Position numbers and translations under genes: made by a program. The notes below the pieces were generated by a model. It saw only the letters and a program-made list of their open reading frames with translations, was not told the origin of the DNA and did not search any database. Source: JAZDHV01 sp043810355 (GTDB taxonomy: Archaea; Nanobdellota; Nanobdellia; Woesearchaeales; JAGVYU01). Taken from it: 22,388 nucleotides of DNA. Shown here in pieces: positions 6,981-12,608 of the stretch; the stretch's first letter is position 1, and every line of letters begins with the position of its first letter. The DNA lies in the NCBI GenBank assembly GCA_043810355.1, contig JBDROB010000021.1, forward strand, positions 1-22,388. Direction: 5' to 3'.

Positions 6981-7550
6981 TCAGAACTCTTCCTCATGCA
7001 AAACATATTTCATGCTTCTTTTTGGGACATTCAGGACATTGTTCTCATCAAGCCAATACTTGATGTCATTGATATCTTTTAATTCTGTCTCTTTTGATTC
7101 TTGGGCAGGATAACCGAGAGCTATCAGGAGCTCAATCTGGTAATGGGAAGGTATCTTTAGGATGTCCATCAATATTTGTTTTTCCAAAGAAGCAATTATG
7201 CAGCTTGCAACACCTTTTTCCAATGCAGTTAAAGTGATGTTTTCTGCTGCTAATCCAACATCATATCTGGCATCTTCACTGATCTTTTTGTTTGAAATTA
7301 TTATGATGTAAGCAGTCGGCTTTTCTCCTTGCTTTGGAGTCCCATCCTTCAGGTAGCCAGCCCATCTTGTGCATCCAAAGATTGGACCAAGATATTTTGT
7401 GACTATTATGAATTCCAAAGGCTGCCTATTAGCAGATGAAGGAGCTAATCTTCCTGCATCAATACAATCTTTAAGAATATCTTTAGGAACAGTCTTTTGA
7501 TGGAATTTCCTGATGGTTCTTCTTCTTTTGATTAAGCTAAAGGTTGACAT
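6981..7550 (-). CDS. Nitroreductase-family FMN oxidoreductase
   Basis: This 189-residue flavoprotein reduces an unknown substrate with NAD(P)H, normally as a homodimer with FMN. RRTIRKF (10-16) is the family's N-terminal flavin-phosphate motif, and APSSANRQP (36-44) is the next FMN contact. YDVGLAAENITLTALEKGV and the following IIASL lie in the dimer core, and IALGYP forms the last FMN strand. The length is typical. The insert WAGYLKDGTPKQGEKP replaces the usual substrate lid. The family includes reductases of nitro compounds, quinones and flavins as well as dehalogenases, so the substrate stays open. A TATA-like element at 7573-7580 is 26 bp from the start, suggesting a leaderless single-gene message. 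Confidence 0.87.
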   Translation of the reverse strand: MSTFSLIKRRRTIRKFHQKTVPKDILKDCIDAGRLAPSSANRQPLEFIIVTKYLGPIFGCTRWAGYLKDGTPKQGEKPTAYIIIISNKKISEDARYDVGLAAENITLTALEKGVASCIIASLEKQILMDILKIPSHYQIELLIALGYPAQESKETELKDINDIKYWLDENNVLNVPKRSMKYVLHEEEF

Positions 7551-7609
7551 AGAAAGAGGAAAATAATATATGTTTTTAATGTTTTCTAAAACCAGTATTA
7601 ATATTATGG

Positions 7610-8266
7610 TTATCTTTTATAATGATCTTTGATATAACCAAATCTTTCAAATATTTTAGCCCTGAACACAGATGCCATAGTAAGATCTAGATTATTTTCA
7701 ACTCGAGCCACAATGCTTCCATTATCAAGTCTAGTGATCCTTGGCAATCCATCAGATTTTATGCCATATCTTTCCATAAATTCTGGAAATCTTTGATTAG
7801 CATCTTCAAATGCTTGTTTAACTTTACATTGACCCTCTTCAGTCAAACCGTTTAATTCAGAACTATCAATTACAAACATGCCTAAAGGATAGCTAAGCAT
7901 CAATGCTCTTATCTCATAATAGGTTAAATCAACATGAAGCCTTGGCTTTTCTATAACATAAACTCCAGAAGCTAATCTGCCTGGATTAGCTGGATCTTCA
8001 TGCATCTGCATCACTTCTCCACCTTCATAAGCTCCTGTACCTAAATAAAATGGAGCTTCTGATGCTTCCCTTAATCTTGCAAAGAATTCCTTTGTTTTAT
8101 CCTTATGCCTGAACCATAAGTCTGACACAACCAAATCAATCTTATCAATATCCGGTAATTTCTCCAAGGCACTATCGTAATCTTCAAGAGAAATAACATT
8201 TGTACCTGTGTTATTAGGAATATAACAAAATAAGATTGCTTTTCTTCCGATATACATTATTGCCAT
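7610..8266 (-). CDS. Orphan protein with a receiver-like fold
   Basis: I do not recognise this 218-residue cytoplasmic protein. The first 110 residues read like a shortened response-regulator receiver domain. IDLVVSDLWF places D49 at the phospho-acceptor strand, and APFYLGTGAY places T77 at the switch. GVYVIEKP ends with K107-P, the conserved Lys-Pro of receivers. The first strand (KAILFCYIP) lacks the paired acidic residues that bind Mg2+, and the first helix seems missing, so phosphorylation is doubtful. The second half (residues 111-218) is helical then ends in a small strand-rich segment, and matches no DNA-binding domain I know. No histidine kinase is nearby. A TATA box 26 bp upstream supports the ATG at 8266. 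Confidence 0.6.
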   Translation of the reverse strand: MAIMYIGRKAILFCYIPNNTGTNVISLEDYDSALEKLPDIDKIDLVVSDLWFRHKDKTKEFFARLREASEAPFYLGTGAYEGGEVMQMHEDPANPGRLASGVYVIEKPRLHVDLTYYEIRALMLSYPLGMFVIDSSELNGLTEEGQCKVKQAFEDANQRFPEFMERYGIKSDGLPRITRLDNGSIVARVENNLDLTMASVFRAKIFERFGYIKDHYKR

Positions 8267-8287
8267 TATACTTGAGAACGCTTTTAG

Positions 8288-8297
8288 ATTTAAAAAT
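8288..8297 (-). promoter_or_regulatory. TATA box for the receiver-like gene
   Basis: Read in reverse this is ATTTTTAAAT, centred 26 bp before ATG 8266. It predicts a leaderless message and selects ATG 8266 over ATG 8257. Confidence 0.6.
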
Positions 8298-8319
8298 GTG
8301 TATGTTTAATAAAATCTTT

Positions 8320-9489
8320 TTAGTCAAAAAGTTCAAGATATTCTCCATAACCCTCTTTCTCAAGGTCTTGTTTTGGAATAAACCTAAGAGCGGCAGAATT
8401 CATGCAATATCTCATTCCTGTAGGCTCTGGACCATCATCAAATAAATGGCCTAGATGGTTGTCACCATCCTTGCTTCTTATCTCAGTCCTAACCGATAAA
8501 AATCTTCTATCTTCCTTTTGGACTACATTATCTTGATCAATCGGTTTTGTAAAACTCGGCCATCCTGTTCCAGAATCAAACTTGTCAATAGAAGAGAATA
8601 ATGGCTCACCTGATATAATGTCAACATAGATCCCTTCTTCCTTATTATCCCAATATTCATTCTCAAAAGCTCGTTCTGTTCCATCTTTTTGTGTTACTTT
8701 AAATTGAATTGGGGTTAACATCTCTTTTAACTCATCTTCAGAAGGTTTTACAAACACTTCTTGCTGTTCTGAACCTTCATTATCTGGAAATAAATCTAAT
8801 GTCTCATCACCCCAAACTGACTTAAGGTATTGGTCTCTTCCAGAATTAAATCTATAGAATTTATATTTTATCGGGCTTTTCTTGTAATAATCCTGATGAT
8901 ATTCTTCTGCAGGATAAAAAGCCTCAAACATCCTTATTGGAGTCACAATAGGCTTGTCATATCTGCCAGACTTATCCAATCTTTCCTTAGACTCTTCTGC
9001 CAGTCTCTTCTGCTCTTCATTATGATAAAAGATAGCAGAAGTATATTGATGACCCCTGTCAACATATTGACCTCCATCATCAGTTGGATTAATCTGCATC
9101 CAGAATGTATTCAGCAATTGCTGATATGTAACCTTTGAAGGGTCATAAGTTATCTGGATTGATTCAATATGGCTTGTTGATCCTGATGAGACTTGATTGT
9201 AAGTTGGATTCTCTAATTCTCCACCTGAAAATCCTGAGACTACTTCTTTGATTCCATCAACATGCTCAAAGACTGATTCCATACACCAGAAGCATCCTCC
9301 TGCAAATGTCGCTTTTTCGTATTTCATTTCATCATCACCTAATTCACTTAATTCAATGTTTTGGTCAGATATCTGATCATTTCCAAAATCATCTCCGACC
9401 ATATTACCATCAGATCCATCATCAATTCCAGATTGACAACTAATCAAGAATAATGCTGATATCATCAATAATATAGCTGAGATTTTCAT
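8320..9489 (-). CDS. msrAB: Lipoprotein peptide methionine sulfoxide reductase MsrA-MsrB fusion
   Basis: This 389-residue enzyme repairs both S- and R-methionine sulfoxide in proteins outside the membrane. The N-terminus is a lipoprotein signal ending in the lipobox L-I-S-C18. An acidic, disordered linker follows (19-55). MsrA spans about 57-225, with GGCFWCME giving catalytic C66 and C69. MsrB spans about 250-373, with SGTGWPSF (306-313), NHLGHLFDDGP (344-354) and RYCMNSAALRF (360-370), making C362 catalytic. The MsrB half lacks the CxxC zinc pairs and has no second cysteine. The order A-then-B and the motifs match bacterial MsrAB, so transfer from bacteria is likely. A TATA box 28 bp upstream marks the start. 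Confidence 0.95.
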   Translation of the reverse strand: MKISAILLMISALFLISCQSGIDDGSDGNMVGDDFGNDQISDQNIELSELGDDEMKYEKATFAGGCFWCMESVFEHVDGIKEVVSGFSGGELENPTYNQVSSGSTSHIESIQITYDPSKVTYQQLLNTFWMQINPTDDGGQYVDRGHQYTSAIFYHNEEQKRLAEESKERLDKSGRYDKPIVTPIRMFEAFYPAEEYHQDYYKKSPIKYKFYRFNSGRDQYLKSVWGDETLDLFPDNEGSEQQEVFVKPSEDELKEMLTPIQFKVTQKDGTERAFENEYWDNKEEGIYVDIISGEPLFSSIDKFDSGTGWPSFTKPIDQDNVVQKEDRRFLSVRTEIRSKDGDNHLGHLFDDGPEPTGMRYCMNSAALRFIPKQDLEKEGYGEYLELFD

Positions 9490-9510
9490 TATATTGATAT
9501 TAAGAGTAAA

Positions 9511-9524
9511 ATTATATTATAAAT
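9511..9524 (-). promoter_or_regulatory. TATA box for msrAB
   Basis: Read in reverse, ATTTATAATATAAT is centred about 28 bp before ATG 9489. No Shine-Dalgarno site lies between, so the message is probably leaderless. Confidence 0.55.
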
Positions 9525-9616
9525 ACTATGTTTAATAGGATAAACTAATTTTTATTGAATATACCTATTAAAATGTCAGAATTCTCCATCCAGCTTTTGA
9601 CTGGTGGTTCTTTAGT

Positions 9617-10201
9617 TCAAGCAATAGATGATATTACTGACTTAATCAATCCAAAAAGCCATGAAAAGAAACCATTTTTCTCTTCTTGTAGAGGTTCATC
9701 ATCAAATGTTCCTTTCTCAACCTCAATCTCACTTATTTCCTCGCCATTGATTATAAAAGATGGGTAAAATTCCTCTTCAGATAATAAGGTTAATCTGTAA
9801 AAGTTATTGTTGCTGACATCAGAGATTATCACTTCTCCAAGACCTGTGAAATCATCCTCGTCAATGATGAACTTATATTTTCTGGCAGGAATGCCAAACA
9901 ATTCTGATTTGTATTCAGAAATGATATTGACAAATGGCATATTGTCTGGATTACCGAACTCTTGAAAATCTTTTTCATCCAGGATAGAGATAAAAACAAT
10001 AGTCTTTTTATCATCATTTGAAAAAATAAGGTCACTTTCCTGGGTGTAAAGAGTCAGGTTACCTCCCATCACATGCTCCCATGTTGGTTCATAATCAAAG
10101 TCAAACACTGGATTTGTGTAATGCAATAAATCATCTGAATAGACAAAGGTCATTATAAATAATGAAAGGACTATTGTTATTGTTATTATTTGTTTCTTCA
10201 T
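9617..10201 (-). CDS. Secreted protein of unknown function, operon partner of the transglutaminase-like gene
   Basis: I do not recognise this 194-residue protein. From ATG 10201 it begins MKKQIITITIVLSLFIMTF, a signal peptide or membrane anchor, followed by an exported domain. That domain has alternating strands (TIVFISILDEKDF, KYKFIIDEDDFTGLGEVIISD, NFYRLTLLSEEEF), giving a beta-sandwich or PsbP-like impression only. After an acidic linker it ends in an amphipathic hydrophobic helix (GFFSWLFGLIKSVISSIA), so both ends may touch the membrane. A TTG at 10216 would add five residues and overlap the preceding stop. ATG 10201 begins 11 bp after that stop. The pair is surely one operon, so the two proteins probably act together outside the cell. 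Confidence 0.7.
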   Translation of the reverse strand: MKKQIITITIVLSLFIMTFVYSDDLLHYTNPVFDFDYEPTWEHVMGGNLTLYTQESDLIFSNDDKKTIVFISILDEKDFQEFGNPDNMPFVNIISEYKSELFGIPARKYKFIIDEDDFTGLGEVIISDVSNNNFYRLTLLSEEEFYPSFIINGEEISEIEVEKGTFDDEPLQEEKNGFFSWLFGLIKSVISSIA

Positions 10202-10212
10202 TTTTTCTTTTT

Positions 10213-11097
10213 TCAATTCCTGATTTCTAATGGAACAAATGATTTATACCATGTTGGATCCAGATCAATCCATTTTCCATCACAGGCAGAGCCTTTTTGA
10301 TCAATCCTGACTCTGATCCATACATGTTTATTAGTAGTGGCAGTCTCTGCATGAATGCCATGCCTTTCAAGCACTGTCTTAAGAAGTATTGTTTGCTCTT
10401 TGCATATGCCTCTCTTATTTGATAGCATTTCTTCAAAAGAATAGCACATATCTTTACTGCCAGCATACCTGTATTGTGGCAATGCATCAGTGACCATTTC
10501 ATACAGGATAGGTATCTTCTCAACTTGAGTGCCTTGAACAGCATCTGTCTTTTCAAAAAAGGATTTTGTTTCAGGCTCATCATAGGTGAACACATCTCCA
10601 ATCTTTGGTAAAAGGAACCTTGAAAATTCACCCCAATCTGAATCCTCATATGCTGGATCTACAATTAATCTTTTCCCCCATTCAGGCATATTAAGATTGT
10701 ATTCTCCATTTAACCTATCCACAGACTCTTGATTATAAACATTTGAAAGCGGGCTGTCATCAAATCTCATATCTGTGACATCCTTGTCTATCCTGTCACC
10801 TAAAAGCTCTTTGAAACATTCATCAAGATCCTCTTCCAGATCCCCATAGAAATTGCATGTGCAGCTATGCTCCATTGTCAGATTATCATATGTAAATATA
10901 AAATAATCAGGATTATGTTTATTGACATCACATTTCTGAAGACAGATAGGACACCATATTGACAGGGCTAGAGGAGCTTTGTCACAGGCTTCATTATCTT
11001 TGATAGAACCTTTAATATCGACTTTATCTGCGATTACTACTGCAGAAAAAATCAATATAATGACCAATAGGATTGGTAACTTAAACCTCTTTTCCAT
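10213..11097 (-). CDS. Exported cysteine-rich transglutaminase-like protein
   Basis: This 294-residue protein has an N-terminal hydrophobic signal (residues 7-23), then a cysteine-rich segment with C38, C49, C52, C56, C79, C81 and C94. The C-terminal third is a transglutaminase/papain-like core. It shows GICKEQTILLKTVLERHG (C232), NKHVWIRVRI (H258) and KWIDLDPTWY (D280), the Cys-His-Asp triad in the right order and spacing. Such domains act as proteases, amidases or cross-linkers, and the substrate here is unknown. The cysteines would form disulfides or bind metal outside the cell. A TATA box 28 bp upstream predicts a leaderless start. The next gene follows without a gap for a promoter. Confidence 0.8.
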   Translation of the reverse strand: MEKRFKLPILLVIILIFSAVVIADKVDIKGSIKDNEACDKAPLALSIWCPICLQKCDVNKHNPDYFIFTYDNLTMEHSCTCNFYGDLEEDLDECFKELLGDRIDKDVTDMRFDDSPLSNVYNQESVDRLNGEYNLNMPEWGKRLIVDPAYEDSDWGEFSRFLLPKIGDVFTYDEPETKSFFEKTDAVQGTQVEKIPILYEMVTDALPQYRYAGSKDMCYSFEEMLSNKRGICKEQTILLKTVLERHGIHAETATTNKHVWIRVRIDQKGSACDGKWIDLDPTWYKSFVPLEIRN

Positions 11098-11120
11098 ATC
11101 ATGAAATTACATCCAATAGT

Positions 11121-11129
11121 ATTTAAAAT
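11121..11129 (-). promoter_or_regulatory. TATA box for the transglutaminase-like operon
   Basis: Read in reverse, ATTTTAAAT is centred 28 bp before ATG 11097. It fits a leaderless first gene of a two-gene operon. Confidence 0.6.
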
Positions 11130-11144
11130 TTTCTAATTAAATTA

Positions 11145-11735
11145 TTAATTCAGTCTAAATTCGCCTTCAAAGACCAGTTCCTTTAACTTTTTCCTGTCAC
11201 TTGGAAACTCCATCTTCTGATAATCTTCAGGAAGATCCTCTTTATTCCCGATCTTGCCGACAGCAAACATAGCCATGACTTCAAAATCTTCAGGCACTCC
11301 CAAGTCTTCTCTAGCTTTGCCATAATCAAAACCAACCATTCCATGAATATATAACCCCATCATTGTTGCTTGGATTGAGAGATTGCCAAAAGCAGTTCCA
11401 GATGAAAATCCATGAGTCTTGTTGGGAGAATTGTTGAACTCAAAATTTCTTTGCGATATGATCACTACCAATGCAGAAGCATTCTTTGCCCAGATCTGGT
11501 TTGGCTCTGCCAAAAGATTTAACAGTCTATCCCATTCTGGAGTGTCTCTCATTGCATAGATGAATCGCCAAGGCTGATGATTGTATGAAGAAGCAGCCCA
11601 TTTGCCTGCCTCAAAGATAGTCATCAATTCATCTTCTGTTATTGGCTCTGGCTTGAATGCCCTAGGAGACCATCTTTTAAGAAAGACTTCATCAATTTCA
11701 TATTCTGGATTCCTAAATTCATTTATATTCTTCAT
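11145..11735 (-). CDS. Nitroreductase-family FMN oxidoreductase (second copy)
   Basis: This 196-residue FMN enzyme belongs to the same superfamily as the gene at 6981-7550 but a different branch. RWSPRAFKPEPI (21-32) and AASSYNHQPWRFI (47-59) are the flavin-binding motifs. WAKNASALVVIIS and SIQATMMGLYIHGMVGFD build the dimer core, and MFAVGKIG is the last FMN strand. The start is fixed by a Shine-Dalgarno site GAGGTAATC at 11740-11748. It thus uses a leadered message, unlike the first nitroreductase. Relatives of this branch include putative NAD(P)H nitroreductases of the YdjA/NfnB kind; the substrate is unknown. A tandem repeat lies in its upstream region. Confidence 0.88.
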   Translation of the reverse strand: MKNINEFRNPEYEIDEVFLKRWSPRAFKPEPITEDELMTIFEAGKWAASSYNHQPWRFIYAMRDTPEWDRLLNLLAEPNQIWAKNASALVVIISQRNFEFNNSPNKTHGFSSGTAFGNLSIQATMMGLYIHGMVGFDYGKAREDLGVPEDFEVMAMFAVGKIGNKEDLPEDYQKMEFPSDRKKLKELVFEGEFRLN

Positions 11736-11804
11736 TTTGATTACCTCATTTTATTATTAATCAGCTGTGTTATTGAATAATAGTGTTAAAAATTGATAAA
11801 TATA

Positions 11805-11852
11805 TCCATTTAAAGTTATGTCCAATTAAGGTTATATTCACTTAAAGAAGCA
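11805..11852. repeat. Imperfect 16-bp tandem repeat, about three copies
   Basis: Copies start at 11805, 11821 and 11837 without gaps. The first two match at 13 of 16 positions (TCCA, one base, TTAA, one base, GTTAT). The third is weaker but keeps the TTAAAG core. They lie in the 275-bp region between the divergent nitroreductase and the toxin-antitoxin genes, at operator distance from both. Confidence 0.5.
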
Positions 11853-11890
11853 ATATACTATATATAATTATTACTTATATGTTAAAGATT

Positions 11891-11974
11891 ATGTTTAATC
11901 AGTTGCCTGCACTAATGTATCTGGCTAAATTAAATGGCCTTTTGGCACCAAAAGATTTATATAATATAACCTGA
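11891..11974 (+). CDS. Possible 27-residue small protein
   Basis: An ATG at 11891 opens 27 codons ending TGA at 11972-11974. The peptide starts MFNQLPALMYLAKLNG and ends APKDLYNIT, an amphipathic helix-like composition. A TATA block (CTATATATAA, about 11858-11868) is centred 27 bp before the ATG, the leaderless spacing seen elsewhere in the window. It could be a true small gene, the stub of a decayed gene, or chance in AT-rich DNA. Its 3' part overlaps the promoter of the next operon. Confidence 0.3.
   Translation: MFNQLPALMYLAKLNGLLAPKDLYNIT
11939..11954. repeat. Short perfect palindrome upstream of the DUF2683/RelE operon
   Basis: CTTTTGG (11939-11945), CA, CCAAAAG (11948-11954) gives 7-bp arms around two bases. 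It abuts the operon's TATA box (11956-11964), where a repressor dimer could sit. Confidence 0.4.
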
Positions 11975-12005
11975 TACCAGATGATATAACATAATATAAG
12001 GTGAT
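11956..12005 (+). promoter_or_regulatory. DUF2683/RelE operon promoter with direct repeats
   Basis: TTTATATAA (11956-11964) is a TATA box that predicts a leader of about 25 nt. Two 15-bp direct repeats follow, ATAATATAAccTGAT at 11961-11975 and ATAATATAAggTGAT at 11991-12005, starting 30 bp apart. The first overlaps the TATA box and the second overlaps the AAGGTGAT Shine-Dalgarno site (11998-12005). A protein bound to both could block transcription and translation (inference). Confidence 0.45.
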
Positions 12006-12010
12006 TTAAA

Positions 12011-12268
12011 ATGACTTCAATGAGCATAACTGTTAATGAATATACCACTAGAGTTTTAGGCGTGATTAAGGAAAAGTTTGGATTAAAAGACAAAGCTGAA
12101 GCTTTGGACAAATTCGCAGAGATTTATGGAGATGAATTTGTTGAAAAGGAGGTTAAAGAAGAAGTAATCAAAGAGATGGTAACTGATTGTGAAAAGTGGG
12201 AGAAGAAGCATAACTTTAAGAAAAAGATGTCTATAACAGAATTGGACAAGTTATGTGGGATCGAATAG
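12011..12268 (+). CDS. DUF2683-type antitoxin (RelB-like)
   Basis: This 85-residue protein probably neutralises the RelE-like toxin encoded next and represses the operon. The N-terminus (SITVNEYTTRVLGVIKEKFG) followed by LKDKAEALDKFAEIYG looks like the ribbon-helix-helix of archaeal DUF2683 proteins. The rest is a charged helix (VEKEVKEEVIKEMV) ending in a lysine-rich segment, the expected toxin-wrapping arm. AAGGTGAT at 11998-12005 decides the ATG at 12011; M4 (12020) is too far from it. The stop codon TAG is part of the toxin's Shine-Dalgarno site. Confidence 0.8.
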   Translation: MTSMSITVNEYTTRVLGVIKEKFGLKDKAEALDKFAEIYGDEFVEKEVKEEVIKEMVTDCEKWEKKHNFKKKMSITELDKLCGIE

Positions 12269-12277
12269 GTGCTTTTG

Positions 12278-12550
12278 ATGTTTGATTTTGATATTTCAGA
12301 CGAACTAAAGATTTTGATTAGAAAGCTGTCCAAAAAAGACAAAATCAGAGTAAGAATCCTGAATAATAAGATTAAGGAAATCATTAATAATGATAATATT
12401 ACAGTAGACAGGTATAAGAATTGCAGGCAGGGTCTAAAAGATTATAAAAGAGTACATCTGGACAAAAGTTTTGTTTTATTATTCAAGGTGAATAAGGAGA
12501 AGAATATAATATATTTCTGGAGAATGAGACATCATGATGATGTTTACTAG
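12278..12550 (+). CDS. RelE/ParE-superfamily toxin
   Basis: This 90-residue protein is likely an mRNA-cleaving ribosome-dependent toxin. It shows the family order: helix pair (ELKILIRKLSKKDKIRVRIL), RYKNCRQGLKDYKRVHL, strand SFVLLFKV, strand NIIYFWRM and tail RHHDDVY. The tail RHHDDVY and the motif L-K-x-Y-K-R-V-H are typical of archaeal RelE proteins. ATG 12278 has TAGGTG at 12266-12271 as Shine-Dalgarno site. The GTG at 12269 lies inside that site and would add three residues. The overlap of site and antitoxin stop couples the two genes. Confidence 0.85.
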   Translation: MFDFDISDELKILIRKLSKKDKIRVRILNNKIKEIINNDNITVDRYKNCRQGLKDYKRVHLDKSFVLLFKVNKEKNIIYFWRMRHHDDVY

Positions 12551-12608
12551 CTCCTTAACAGGTTTGGCACCTTTTAACATCAAAATTTCTTAAAAGAATA
12601 GTTATAAA

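Noticed and set aside
10227..10649. 140-codon frame on the same strand as the transglutaminase-like gene
   Set aside because: It is a shifted reading of that gene, with no start signal and unlikely composition (cysteine, methionine and histidine scattered).
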